64,000 nt of DNA from Owenia fusiformis (GCA_903813345.2 CAIIXF020000002.1:286001-350000); one strand, 5' to 3'. Numbered from the stretch's first letter, positions 12,010 through 25,335 are shown. A program made the numbers and translations. Notes: a model not told the origin generated them from the letters alone.

Positions 12010-13780
12010 CGAGGTTAATTTGAATATCATAAAATAAATAGTTCATCATATAAAAAAAGTTATTAACACAACTAGATTTAACTACATTCAATTTCAACAT
12101 TCTATATTTGTATTTGGAATCATATGCTTGGATTTTGAAATTGGTCGAGTATAGGGAGAGAATACGTGAATGAATCAGGAATCACGTGTCGTCAATACTA
12201 GGCCAGTCTACAGCAAGCATTTTGGGAAGTCACGGGACCACTTGTTAGACATTGTCATATATCAATGCAGTATGGGAGTATACCTCCTTTTTAAAACACT
12301 ACTTAATTACCTCCTTTGTACAATTTCTTTTGCAATGCATTCAGTTTCAAATCATAACCATATACAATGAATATGATTAAAATGGTACAAGGTTACTTTG
12401 CAATGTAGAGCAAGATTTGTGTGTAGAAGGCAAGTAAGGCAGGCACAGATGGGTGCAAAAAATGAGATAGTTATCAAGCGTTCAATGTTGCATGAGAAAG
12501 ATGCTATTGTTGCGTAAAAGACAAGGCAGTTCGTAGCAGAATGTGATGTTTATTGCGTGACGCAATTGAAGTAATGACTATTCATATGTGATGATTGTGA
12601 TTCGAAATATTACCTGATATGAGGTGAGACAAAATCCGTAATTAACTGTGGCGTGATAGTTATAATGCAGCTGATACTGCGTACATGAACAATCTACCCA
12701 TAGTGCTGATATTGCACATTCCATATGATATCTGATGCTGCATTCGTGAACATTTATCCATATAACATAAAGATACCATATTCTATCGAGAAATCGCAAA
12801 TATATATAAGCATCTCCCCAGAGATTGTGATACACAGGTGATCATGAAACTATAAATCTACAATATCTCGTGATGAACAATTGAGTACTCGAAATATGAA
12901 CCATATATAATTTGTGTATAATCAAGTTAGTGTGTTTAGAGTGTTTATTTTCAGAGTAATTAACTTGAACGCAGATAGATCTGTTAAGTAAGATAGGTGT
13001 TGGTTAGTGTACATATTTCTGTGTTATTCATTTACTTATTTTACATTAATGCGAACACAAGTTGCATTTTAATAAATGTTTTCAATTATGTTATTTTAAT
13101 TACACATTTTGTAAGGGGTCATAGAATTTTACCCGTGAACTCTTAACAGATACATTTTTCTGAAAAATTACTTTATGTAACATCAATTCACATATGTCTG
13201 GGTCATATAAGTTTGTGGACGAAGGATTCTGAGCCTTTTTACCCCCCTAGAATAATATTTGAGGGGGTATTAGATTATCATTCTATAACATCAACTAGAA
13301 ATTTGGCAAAGTACTGATTCCTACATAATATGTCATTAGTACACTGGCCAAGTGTATCCTAAAATTATAGAGAAGTATGTTGATTGGTTTAGGAAAAAAC
13401 ATACACTGTTGCTCATAAATACCTCAACATTTTTTCAATTTTTTCCTCAATTACAATAAGTCATCAATAAATTGATGATAAATTTGATAACTTTTTGAAA
13501 ATCGACATTCCCATGTTAACCAATGGGAAATGGTAGGTTTGTCGCAAGTCATATGACAGTATATCCATCCATCCGAGTCCTTGCAAAAAATATGAGTTAG
13601 GTATACGTAGTCAATTGAATTTGCTTAATTTACTTAACTTTACTTAACAAAAAATTGATATGTTTCTTCAGCTTCAACAAAGTTATAAGACGTCAAAGTC
13701 AAAATTGTTTTTTAAAAAACTCTCCAATTGAAATAACACAGGAGGCGAAAAATTATTTTCAAGAAATGACTTTGAATTTA
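12010..13780. other. Intron between the two CTLD-half exons
   Basis: No coding exon is supported in this stretch. The short open frames show no family similarity that I can recognise. Confidence 0.5.
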
Positions 13781-13829
13781 TCAGGTTGCCAAACTTATGG
13801 AGGGGAGTGTACATATACTATGTATGCAT

Positions 13830-14281
13830 ACAACTATACTTTCCTAACACTATCATGCAATTCATTTCTAGGTTTGATGACTTGTGTTCGGACGTGCGCC
13901 TTTTTGTGACAATTATATTGTTCATACAAGCATACAACTTTACAATTCCTTCAATCCTACCATGCACTTCATTTCTAGGTTTGATGACGGTGATAGAACA
14001 TGCGACTTGTTGTTGACAACTTTCTATACATGTATACAACTATACATTCCTTTAACCCTACAATGCACTCATTCCTAGGTTTGATGACGGTGATAGAACA
14101 TGCGACTTGTTGTTGACAACTTTCTATACAAGCATACAACTTTACAATTCCTTTAATCCTACCATGCACTTCATTTCTAGGTTTGATGACGGTGATAGAA
14201 CATGCGACTTGTTGTTGACAACTTTCTATACATGCATACAACTATATTTTCCTTTAACCTTACAATGCACTCATTCCTAGG
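13830..14281 (+). repeat. ~101-107 bp tandem repeat of splice acceptor plus exon start (5 copies)
   Basis: Five copies of TTCATTTCTAGGTTTGATGA-type sequence, each followed by a TGCGACTTGTTG-like stretch and an ACAACTATACATTCCTTTAA-like tract, have their AG near 13870, 13977, 14077, 14179 and 14280. Only the last continues into the long coding exon; the other four lack a downstream donor and the rest of the exon. The unit is the 3' end of the intron plus about the first 45 bases of the exon. Copy 2 has the same arrangement with two units (AG at 29437 and 29537). Confidence 0.85.
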
Positions 14282-16272
14282 TTTGATGACTGGTGCTCGA
14301 ACGTGCGACTTGTTGGTAACAACTACCAATGCCCGATTCCCATCTGATGTTAACATTACATGGAGTCAAGCAGAGTGTAGAGAATGTGTCACCGACACGT
14401 TCATGTGTGTTAAACTGAAGAAAACCTATCGGGATATGAATAACAACCTACCATGCCCAGCACGATGGCCGTGCTCGTGCTTTGACGATAACAACATTCC
14501 TGACGATATGCCGGATGGAGCTGTAAATTGTTACAGTGAAAAGTTGTACACGATACCAGTAGACATGTCACAAAATGTAACAGCTTTGTCCTCAACTCGG
14601 AACAAAATACGTTACATAGAACATGGAATGTTTCAAGGAATGTCAAATCTCACGAAACTTGATCTTGATTACAATGAAGTACACGGAATATCTTCGTTTG
14701 GATTCAAGGGGCTGGATAAACTCGAATATCTTTCTATAAAGAACAACGAGAAGTCTATTAAGTTTGAATTCAAATCATTTGGTGGATTGCATAAGCTAAA
14801 CAAGTTGGATCTGAGCTATACTAGGTTGCAATATCCAAGAAACAATAAACTCTTTCAAGATTTAATTCTTCTGGAGGATTTACGCATTGTTGGATGTGGT
14901 ATAAAACGTGAAGAAGATGTTTTTCTACCTAATCCACACCTATTGCGACACTTGTACATTAGCCAACTAACTATATTCAATACAATGTTTAAACAACCAA
15001 CAAATTATAGTAACCTTGAGGAGTTAGTCTTTGGACGCGTTCCAGTGAATGAAACAATTTCAAATGGACAATTTGATGGCTTGAATAAACTGAGGTATGT
15101 GGCATTCATTGAAACGGGTATATCACGTCTAAAACCTGCTATTTTTTCAGGTCTGGATTCACTAGCAACGCTAATGATACAAAGCTGTAACATCGACACG
15201 ATTGAGCAAGAAACATTCACCCCACTTAAGAATATTGAAAAAATTATGATTTACCAAGACACATTGCCCAAATACCCAGTCTCATTATTCCAAGGCCTTG
15301 AGAAGTTGACTGAAGTTGAGAGCGATCATATGGAATTCTGCTGTATCGTTCCAACAACAGTGAAAACGTGTTCCCCACAGCCAGACCATCTGTCTTCGTG
15401 TGGAGATCTAGTGAAGAACAACATACTCAGGGTGTTTCTTTGGACATTTGGTATATGTATACTCCTTGCAAACAGCGCTGTCATCATACTTCGATTTTGT
15501 GAGGGCACATCGAAGCATGGCGTTAACGAAATATTGATAATGAATCTCTCATTATCGGACATGATAATTGGGGTTTACATTATCATAATTGCTTCGATGG
15601 ATCTGAAATACAGAGGCATATACTATCAATACCAGAGTGTTTGGAGGAAAAGTGGCTTATGCATGGCATCTGGATTCATTGCATCTTTGTCAAGTGAAAT
15701 GTCCGTGTACATCCTTGTTGTCATGACACTTGATCGGTTCCTCAAAATAGTGTTTCCTTTTAAAATGTGGTTACACTTTTCCAAGCGTGCTGCACATGGG
15801 ACTCTCATCTTTGGCTGGATTCTTTGTATAACCTTAACAGCTTTACCACTTCTCCCTATTGACTACTTCAGCCCTCATGAATTCTACACGCAATCTGGCT
15901 TCTGCTTACCGCTTATGTTGAATTATGATTCTGCAAAAGAAGCCATACTAAAGCGGCGTTTAAGCACCTTAAGGGAGGTTAGCACTACATCTGGTGGTCA
16001 AGAGCAGTCTTATTCCCATTTTAACGGTTGGGAGTATTCCTTTGCTCTTTTCAATGTTGTCAATCTTATTGCCTTTTTTCTTATTGCTGCTGGCTACTTG
16101 GCTATATTCTTTGCAACAAGGATCTCTAGATCAAAAATGAAACAGGGCAAAGGAAATGAGCAAGACAGACGATTGGCGACAAAATTGATGTGGATCGTGG
16201 CTACCGATTTCTGCTGCTGGGTTCCAATAATAATTTTGGGATTTCTAACCTTTTACAAGGTAACACTACCAG
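14281..16272 (+). CDS. Long exon: CTLD end, LRRs and TM1-6 of relaxin-receptor-like GPCR, copy 1
   Basis: The 1992-base exon starts after CCTAG at 14280 and ends before GTTTGT at 16273, in phase 1; all 663 codons are open. Residues about 1-70 hold the second half of a C-type lectin domain (VNITWSQAEC, then FMCVKL and cysteine pairs). Next come several leucine-rich repeats (residues about 90-345) such as LTKLDLDYNEVHG and LDSLATLMIQ. A cysteine-rich LRR cap follows (EFCCIVPTTVKTC...C). TM1 starts near residue 380. The TM region carries MDLKYRGIYYQYQSVW, the same signature seen in vertebrate RXFP1/2, and TLDRFLKI in place of DRY. The receptor should sit in the plasma membrane and signal through G proteins; its ligand is unknown. 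The family also includes mollusc GRL101, which has LDLa modules instead of vWA and CTLD. The only out-of-family feature is an extended second extracellular loop near 15940-16010. Confidence 0.85.
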
Positions 16273-16317
16273 GTTTGTATTAATATGTTATTCATTTAAG
16301 AAAGTTTTGTACAAATA

Positions 16318-17391
16318 CAGGGTGGGCCAAAAAACAGTACCCAACTTAAAATCAGGATTAAAATAGTTGCATTCAATATGGTACATTGACTTACATATCA
16401 TTTGAAAGGTTATACAATTTAAAACAATTTGGTATATAACACTATGTCAATAGTAACGTTTTATTATACTTATTTGGGAGGCCGAGTTGCTATTTAAGGT
16501 CTCTAGATTTAAGGGAGAAATAAGTAAATCTGTGGAATAATGTTAATTTTTTATTTATAGAATATCATTCTTTTGTAAGGTGAAAACATGCTTGGATATT
16601 GATAATTGCATCATTGTTTGACTAAATTTATTGTTTATGAATTTCAGTGTTGTTTAATAACATTTTACACTTTATTCATTTAAACAATTTTAACAATTGC
16701 TCAATATACCCCCACCCCCTCCCCTCTGCATCAACAATAAGCTTCAGGTGGTAGCGCAATCTATCAATAGCCTTATTGAGAGAGAGATTTCTGTTGCAAT
16801 TTATTTCAGCACTTTAGGATTCTGTATCAGCTCATCGATGCTGTTTAGTAGATGCTTTTGATTGTACCATTTCCTCGAGATGGCTCCATGTATGGTAATC
16901 AAACACATAAGCATCGGGACTGTTGGGTGGCCAAGCATCGAGATCAATCAAATCGACACCTTGTTTGCAAAGGAATGCCAATGTCTCCTTTAATCTATGC
17001 TACCAGGTAATGTCTTGTTGGAAAATAAAATCCTCGTCACATATACGTTTAATGTCTTTTAACAGACCCCCTTTGAGTACTTATTGATAATAAACAACAC
17101 TAAAATTCATAAACAATAAGTTTAGTCACACAATATGCAAATATATAAGCATGTATTCACCTAACAAAATGATATTCTATTAATAAAAAATTATTCCGAA
17201 GATTTACTATTTTCTCCCTAAAATCTGGATACCTTAAAAACCAACCGGGCCTCCCAAATAAGTATAATAAAACTTTAATATTGATTTCATGACACGGTGT
17301 TATATACCAAATTGTTTGAAAATGAATTAACTTTAAAATGATATATAAATCAATATATCATAAGTTGGGTATTGTTTTTTTGCCCACCCTG
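16318..17391 (-). mobile_element. Decayed mariner-like transposon in intron of copy 1
   Basis: The inverted ends CAGGGTGGGCCAAAAAACAG and TTTTTTTGCCCACCCTG are flanked by TA on both sides. On the minus strand around 16850-17010 a transposase remnant reads DLDAWPPNSPDAY and WSHLEEMVQS, the third-aspartate region of mariner-family DDE transposases. The frame is broken. Copy 2 of the duplicated receptor lacks this insertion at the matching place near 31560, so it inserted after the duplication. Confidence 0.85.
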
Positions 17392-17764
17392 TATATTTAG
17401 TTTTGAAAATTTTGAAACACTCTTCTTCATAGTGGTAGGTATCGATGTTTCATGTTTATACGACTTTTAGTGCATTTGACATTTGCTAATTGTAACCAAG
17501 GTGCTGACCAATCAAAATATAAAGACAAACTAAATAATAAACTAAATATGACTAAATTCGCCCAATTTAACTATATTTATTTATTTATTTCGATCTACAC
17601 TTTTGAAACAGTGGCACGCTCTGCAATGCAAAGGTGCGTCGAATGTACATATTAAGATAAAACAATTATTACAACTTACTAAAAACATTCATTTTGAGTA
17701 TTTAATATAAACTGATTTAAAAACCTTTTAAAATATTTGTTAAACATTCTACCTTGTTTTTCCC

Positions 17765-18580
17765 CAAAATTTCAAAGACATCATCTCCTAACATGTATTT
17801 TAGCTTTTCCTCAGGAGAGAGAGATGGATTCAGCTACTAAAAGAGCGTCACATTTTGAAGTTATATCATTTATAAATTGTAACCTTTCATTTATGAACTT
17901 AGGGGATACAATGAATCGGTGAATTAAATCTTCAGAGTCATTACTTTTACAATGAGGGCAAATTCCATCACTTTTCTTCCATCGTTTATTATCCTCCTCC
18001 AAGTTAAAGCACCCAGTTCTTGCCATGAATTTTAACCTGGAGCAATAGAAATCAATGTCATCTTGGAGGTAGTTCTCTTTAAATGTATTTTTCTTAAGAG
18101 CAGTGTAAGTTTTCAGTGATGTTCTCTTATCTATAGCTCCAAAGAAATCTGTATTCTTAATTCTATTAGAGATTTCTAGGAAGGACTTATACCAAGTTTG
18201 ATCAGTTGACTTTAAACAAATCGGACGCCATCCTAAGTCACCAATAACCGCTTCCCTGGCAGGCTGCATATTTAGATTAAAAACTGATCTTCCAATGTTA
18301 TATTGGAAAGAATTCATATCGTTACATTTGGATTTCGATTCAAAAGTAAGAATACCACACACATTTAATATTGCTGGAATGAACACATTATTGTGAAGAG
18401 TATCGCCAAATTTAAATCTTTGTATATTAGAGTGCTTGTTAAGGGTTGTATTAATATAGAGGCTTATTTTCTTAGCTTTGAGTCTTAAAAGTTCCAAAAA
18501 ATGTGCTGTATCACTTAGATTGTTACTTATAATAACACGATAATAAGAGTGAAGAATGACCATAAATAACTCTTCAACCT
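17765..18580 (-). mobile_element. Non-LTR retrotransposon 3' fragment
   Basis: A 250-codon minus-strand frame (18563 down to 17811) has the features of the region after the reverse transcriptase core in LINE elements: MQPAREAVIGDLGWRPICL, then a basic stretch and a zinc-knuckle-like CPHCKSNDSEDLIHRF. It lies in the intron of receptor copy 1 and the matching intron of copy 2 (near 31790) lacks it. The fragment is 5'-truncated, as LINE insertions often are. Confidence 0.75.
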
Positions 18581-18599
18581 TTGAAACAGTTCTCCCTAT

Positions 18600-19990
18600 T
18601 TTATGGCCTTAGAAATGCACAATCATATGAAGTTGAAAATATAGTAGAATATCACTTAGAAAAAATGAAGTTGAAGCAGAAAAAATTTATAGAATTACTC
18701 ATGTTAACGAATTGAGAAACAGTGAAACAAAAAATATATTTAGTCGTGCATTTAGCAAGAGGCTTCAAACTGGACAAATCGAACTAGAAATGCATTACTG
18801 TCAGAGACTACTACATAGGTATTATAATGCATATTGATTAAATATAAACGTGTAATAACGTAACCTGACAAACTTTAAAGAGCAAAGATTGACCGAACAA
18901 TTTAAGCCTTTCGAGGTATTAAAAAAACAAATTCAATATAAAACTAATTCAGAATTTAAAAAAAATGTGTAGGAGGTTTATTGGTCAGGGTTCTGAAATT
19001 TTATATATCCATGTTAGATGGGTTATACTTAAACTTTAATAAATTCCACGTGAGAATAAGGAATTTTGTTCTTTTATGTTTCAAATGATTGGAGTCAAAC
19101 GCAATATAAGAATACACAAACAATCTATAAATTCAATTCGCATCAAATTAATTCGAAGCATTGATATTTGACATGTCCGTATAAATAACAATATTTTTAT
19201 AAGGAGGAAAAAAATAGTGAAGGGTGACCGATAAATTTAAAAATGTGACAAAGTATTGGATCTGTTTCAGCTATGAAATCATCAGAATTACTCCCTCTTT
19301 TACCTACACTTGTTATTTTTGTTAAGTTTTGTTTTAAAAAAGTAGCCCGTGCTTGAAATAATCAATTGGAGTGGCATTTCCCTGAAGAATGCAAGTTGTG
19401 TTTTTTTCATATGTCAAATATTAAACAAATATTTTATTGTATTGAGGTTTATTTAATCATATTGAAGCCCGAATGGCTAGTGGAATATCATATTTTGAAA
19501 GCGTCCTAGATATTCACCGAAAATAGAATTAAATATTTGTTTTATTATTCACCGTTATTTTCCTCACTCACATTGATGGAATAACAAGCTATTGATGTCT
19601 AATTAATCATAACATAGTACACCTTAGACCTGGGTATATATTAAATTAAAGTTGCACTGGACTAAGTCAGAGTGGTGAATATCATTAAATATTCAACTGA
19701 TGTCACGTGACTTTCGTTGAACATTTTCGTTGTTATTTATAGTCACGTGAAGGACATGGACCAATCAGAGAGTGGGGAATATGACAGTGATATAATACAT
19801 TTTGATATATTTTTATTTCTGTGAAGGAGGCCTAGATACCCCGAGATTGACATAAATTTACACATATTTAGATGGCGCCCTCTTGGTATGAATTTCAAAT
19901 AAAAAATGAGAATTGCCATTGATAAATAAATACTCATCATAACATGAACTTGAAATATATATTTACATAATATATCATATTTACCATTTA
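18600..19990. other. Intron 3' part of receptor copy 1
   Basis: No coding exon is seen. Most of this stretch aligns by eye with 31820-32000 and 33950-36190 of copy 2, which confirms that the intron belongs to the duplicated unit. Conservation includes a box ending GTCACGTGAAGGACATGGAC in copy 1. Confidence 0.6.
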
Positions 19991-19996
19991 TTTCAG

Positions 19997-20199
19997 GAGA
20001 TATCATTGCTTATATCAGCATATTCGTGTTGCCAATCAACAGCGCTATCAACCCGATACTCTACACATTTAGCACACTTCCCTGGAAAGACATATGGAAG
20101 AAGTGCAAGTGTAGATCAGCACTTAAGCAACCACTGGCAACAACTCCGGGGAACACAAATGACTCAGCAGCATCTGCCACTACTAACACTAAGCCTTGA
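19997..20199 (+). CDS. TM7 and cytoplasmic tail exon, receptor copy 1
   Basis: The exon begins after TTTCAG at 19996 and ends with TGA at 20197-20199. The split codon G|GA joins the long exon in phase, giving LPGDIIAYISIFVLPINS. TM7 carries the family-A motif NPILY (NPxxY). Helix 8 follows as WKDIWKKCKCRS, with two cysteines that may be palmitoylated. The tail is short and Thr/Ser/Pro-rich, ending NTKP. Splicing over this 3.7-kb intron is required for a complete seventh helix, because the long exon alone stops just after TM6. Confidence 0.9.
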
Positions 20200-20249
20200 G
20201 TGTTCAAGTCAAAGTGAATGAACTAAAAAATTAACGAACGGAATAAATT

Positions 20250-21410
20250 GAACATCAAGAATCGAACTACGAACACTAGCATTTCACATCTGCGTAAATA
20301 TATCCAAGTGGTTGACTTTACGACAAAATAATGGGTAAACTATTATGTCCTGTATAAACACTGGAAATTCATATATTATTATTAAACATATTTTATTCGT
20401 CTATATATTACATTACAATTCATATATGTGTCTCTATATTCAAGTGGTGGACTATATGACAAAGCATTTGGATGACATTAGGTCCTGTGACGAACTATGA
20501 ACACAATAATTTTACATCTGCGTTTCTATATCCAAGTGGTCGACTATACGACAAAGAAATTTGGTAACAAAGTAATGGGGATAGTATTATGTCCTGTAAA
20601 ACACAAGGGATTCATATACCAATGGTATGTGTCTCTATATCCAAATGGTAATCAATACAACAAATAGATTGGATGTCATTCCGTCCTGTGACGAGCTATG
20701 AACACAAGCATTTCACATCTGCGTCTCTATATCCAAGTGGTAAAATATACGACATAGAAATTGGATGACATTACGTCATTGGACAAAATTGAACACAAGC
20801 ATTACTAGACGACAAAGAAATTGGAAGATATTATGTCCTGTGACGAACTATGAAGTCAAAGCATTTCACCTCTATGTCTATTTATCCAAGTGGTAGACTC
20901 GTAATAAGACAAAGAAATTGGATGACGATATGTCCTGTGGCGAACTATGAACAAAAGCATTTCAGCTCTTTTGTCTATATATCTGAGTGGTAGACTATAC
21001 GACAAAGATATTGGATGACATAACTTCCTTTGACGAACTATGAACACAAGCAATTCAAATCATCGTTTATATATCCGAGTGGTACACCATACGACAAAGA
21101 TATTGGATGACATAACGTCCTTTGACGAACTATGAACACAAGCAATTCAAATCATCGTTTATATATCCGAGTGGTAGACCATACGACAAAGATATTGGAT
21201 GACATAACGTCCTTTGACGAACTATGAACACAAGCAATTCAAATCATCGTTTATATATCCGAGTGGTAGACCATACAACAAAGATATTGGATGACATAAC
21301 GTCCTTTGACGAACTATGAACAAAAGTATTTCAACTTATCGTTTATATATCCAAGTGGTAGACTATACGACATGACGTCATGTGCCAACTATAAAGACTA
21401 GAATTTCACA
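20250..21410. repeat. ~95-100 bp degenerate tandem repeat downstream of copy 1
   Basis: About eleven imperfect units contain ATATCCAAGTGGTAGACTAT, ACGACAAAGAAATTGGATGA, CATTACGTCC and GACGAACTATGAACACAAGC. Units between 21060 and 21330 are nearly identical to each other, which suggests recent expansion. The same repeat follows copy 2 (36590-37090), so it predates the receptor duplication. Confidence 0.85.
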
Positions 21411-23500
21411 TTTGGTGTCTATAATAGACAATTGATATCGTTTTAATGCATTTGAAATAAGATTAACTAAGAATATTTTAACCCTTATGTCTACATGTTG
21501 TTTTTTCGATAGTAATTTTTGCTACTTTTTTGAGTTTTTAAAGGTGAAATACAACTAATCAACAATTCTCATATAGCTAGCAAGAAGTGTCCAATTCCAG
21601 CCAATCCAAACACACTATTTCATGAAACTGCATTTCGTTATATAACCAATAATGCATTTGTTGTATGGTTGTCAAGGTGATACCTTGGACTCTTAAGCTT
21701 GAATTCGATGTGTTGACTTGACCCCTGCAATAAAATTTCATTGAAAATATGTTATTTTAGTGATTTGTATATTTGAGGTAATTTATAAAATATTTTGCAA
21801 TGTGTGAAAATAATATATCCCCAATACTCAATGCATGGTGCCAATTTCATTTAACTCAGGCGTTGCTTCTAAACTTAACATTCCCACTGTGCAGTCATGC
21901 AAAGATTTGAAAACAACACTTCATTGGAGTGATTTAATACACACTTCACCCAGTCTAGGACTTATCTCCTTAAATATTCGGAAAATTGAGAGAAAATCGT
22001 GTTTTCTCAAAACTTTCGTGTCGTGATAAATACCTTTGAATTGTTTTTGCATGTTACTAAATGCAAACTATAATATTAGAATTGTGATGGTAACTAAGTC
22101 GAAAATATAGATATACTTTTCTATTCTCCCATTCCCCCAAATTTTCAGTTTTACTAATATGATTAAAATAATTATGTGTGACGAGATCAAACGACCTTTT
22201 TATTACTAGTATCAAACAAAAAATTCAAAAGGCATTCGTTAAGCTTTAATGTCTTGATTAACAACCACTATTCTAAATATATTTAAATGGATTCTAGCAA
22301 TTCTCACCAACACGAAAATATTTGTTGAGCAGCGTATGTGTGTGGAATATCTCAGCACGAGTGCCAAAAGGATAGAAATGTCAGTTGTGCTTCCTCTGGT
22401 GTGTTCAAGCGTTAACATAAAAAGGGTGTGTATTAAAGATTTACTTTCCTGCTATCTCAAAGTCAGCTTGGAACTGTACTATTGGATTACTATGGGAAAT
22501 TCCTCAAAGAGAAAATGCTACGAATTAAGGAATTTGAGAAATTATTCGCATACATGAAACCTTTTTAAAACATAATTTGTATTATTCAAAAGCTGGTAGC
22601 ATTACTGATCCAGCGTCCTTTGAAGTTTGTAAAATGAAAATACGAAAGATAATCCTTAAAAATGAGAAATATTTTTGGGGATTATATGGTACAATCGTAA
22701 AGTCAATAAAATGTTTTAGAGTGTATTGATGCTTTTTGGATGAAAAGCATAAGCAGAATGCATGAACAATTCTTCCAATTCATTCGGCAAACAACTCCCC
22801 TCCTTTAAAATAAAATTTAAGATATTTATTATTAAAAATACAAAACCGTATTAAATGCATTCGACAACCCCACAATGCATACTTTGACACCAATCTGATA
22901 TTTTTAGCACGAATAGAAGTAAAAATACGATCTTTGTTGTATTTCCGGCAGCCATTTTGAAAAAGGCGTATATTTTGAATATGAAGTGGTAATGTTCAAG
23001 ACTCGAAACCGTATTAAATGGATTCTTCACCAACAAAAGTGTCAATTTATGTACCAATCTTATCAATATAGCATGCATAGAAACAAAGATACAGTCTCCG
23101 TTGTATTTTTGAAAAATGTGTTTATTTTGAATGTAAAGCGTCATCTAGACTGTCTTTGGATACAATTGTTTTTATTACCCAGGGATACTTCCATGCCAAA
23201 GGGGACATTTGCATCATAAAGTGATGTCCAAATGTATTTAACCCACTTTCTATTGGGGACTTTGACTTAATAATGCATCTAACGCATTTTCAGAAAGAGA
23301 AGATCAAACACTGGCAATATGTCTCTGTACCAAACGAAATGAAGAAGAATTGGGAACACGTCTACAATAAGTATAAATGTCGAGGAAATAAACAGAAAAC
23401 CGAATAGAAAATTCACACCACCGACTAGAGGGGGGGGGGAGGCAGGCCAACAATCCCATTTCCTGAAGTCCGTTGGCCACCGAAAAAAAGCAATATATTT
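21410..23500. other. Gene-less 3' flank shared with copy 2
   Basis: 21560-22340 aligns by eye with 38230-38345, 38826-39290 and 41590-41725 of copy 2. The open frames in it are not conserved between the copies, so I treat it as noncoding. At 22845-23140 there is a two-copy tandem repeat of about 160 bp with AAACCGTATTAAATG starts. Confidence 0.6.
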
Positions 23501-25335
23501 ATTTATGGACACGAATGTTAAATACAAATGCTCATAATTCCTCATAAGGCGTGATATCATCCGCCTTAGATTTATATCGTTATCACTCGCATTTACATGT
23601 AGACAGGAATGTTAAATACAAGTGTTCGTAATTCCTCATAAGGCGTGATATCATCCGCCTTAGACTTATATCTTTATCACTGACATTTACATGTAGACAC
23701 GAATACGAATATTAAATACAAGTGTTCATAATTGCTCATAAGGCGTGATATCATCCGCCTTAGACTTATATCTTTATCACTGGCACTTACATGTAGACAC
23801 GAATATTAAATACAAGTGTTCATAATTCCTCACAAGGCGTGATATCATCCGCCTTAGACTTATATCGTTATCACTCGCATTTACATGTAGACAGGAATGT
23901 TAAAAACAAGTGTTCATAATTCCTCATAAGGCGTGATATCATCCACCTCAGACTAATATCTTTATCACTGGCATTTACATGTAGACAGGAATGTTAAATA
24001 CAAGTGTTCATAATTCCTCATAAGGCGTGATATCATCCACCTTAGACTTATACCGTTATCACTCGCATTTACATGTAGACAGGAATGTTAAATACAAGTG
24101 TTCATAATTCCTCATAAGGCGTGATATCATCCGCCATAGACTTATATCTTTATCACTGGCATTTACATGTAGACAGGAATGTTAAATACAAGTGTTCATA
24201 ATTCCTCATAAGGCGTGATATCATCCACCTTAGACTTATATCTTTATCACTGGCATTTACATGTAGACACGAATATTAAATACAAGTGTTCATAATTCCT
24301 CACAAGGCGTGATATCATCCGCCTTAGACTTATATCTTTATCACTGGCATTTACATGTAGACACAAATATTAAATACAAGTGTTCATAATTCCTCATAAG
24401 GCGTGATATCACCACCTTAGACTTATATCTTTATCACTGGCATTTACATGTAGACACGAATATTAAATACAAGTGTTCATAATTCCTCATAAGGCGTGAT
24501 ATCATCCGCCTTAGACTTATATCTTTATCACTGGCATTTACATGTAGACACGAATATTAAATACAAGTGTTCATAATTCCTCATAAGGCGTGATATCATC
24601 CGCCTTAGACTTATATCGTTATCACTGGAATTTACATGTAGACAGGAATGTTAAATACAAGTTTTCATAATTCCTCATAAGGCGTGATATCATCCGCCTT
24701 AGACTTATATCTTTATCACTGGCATTTACATGTAGACACGAATATTAAATACAAGTGTTCATAATTGCTCATAAGGCGTGATATCATCCGCCTTAGACTT
24801 ATATCGTTATCACTGGCATTTAAATGTAGACAGGAATGTTAAATACAAGTGTTCATAATTCCTCATAAGGCGTGATATCATCCGCCTTAGACTTATATCT
24901 TTATCACTGGCATTTACATGTAGACATGAATATCAAATGCAAGTGTTCATAGTCCCTCGTAGGTCGTGAAGACATCCATAACCTTAGACTTATATCTTTA
25001 TCACTGGCATTTACATGTAGACACGAATATTATATACAAGTGTTCATAATTCCTCGTAAGGCGTGATATCATCCGCCTTAGACTTATATCTTTATCACTG
25101 GTATTTACATGTAGACACGAATGTTAAATGCAAGTGTTCATAGTCCCTCGTAAGGCGTGATATCATCCATAACCTTATACTTATATCTTTATCACTGGCA
25201 TATACACGTGGACAGTAATGTTAAATACAAGTGATCACATAATATTAGGGCGTGATATCATCCGTTACCTTAGACTTATATCGTCTTCACTGGCATTTTC
25301 ATATAGACAAGAATGCTAAATACAAGTGTTCACAG
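23500..25335. repeat. 94-bp satellite, about 19 copies
   Basis: The unit contains TTTACATGTAGACACGAAT, TTAAATACAAGTGTTCATAA, TTCCTCATAAGGCGTGATAT and CATCCGCCTTAGACTTATAT. Successive ACATGTAGAC starts are 94-95 bases apart, with an occasional 6-base insertion. Central units are 95% or more alike by eye, while the last four (24930 on) are more diverged. A palindromic core AAGGCG...CGCCTT lies in each unit. Confidence 0.95.

Noticed and set aside
14202-14282. ATG at 14202 as start of the copy 1 receptor
   Set aside because: It lies inside the repeated intron/acceptor array, gives no signal peptide, and ignores the phase-1 acceptor at 14280 that completes the lectin domain.
23500-25335. CRISPR-like array
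   Set aside because: Units are tandem and whole-unit similar with no unique spacers, and the genome is animal. It is a satellite.
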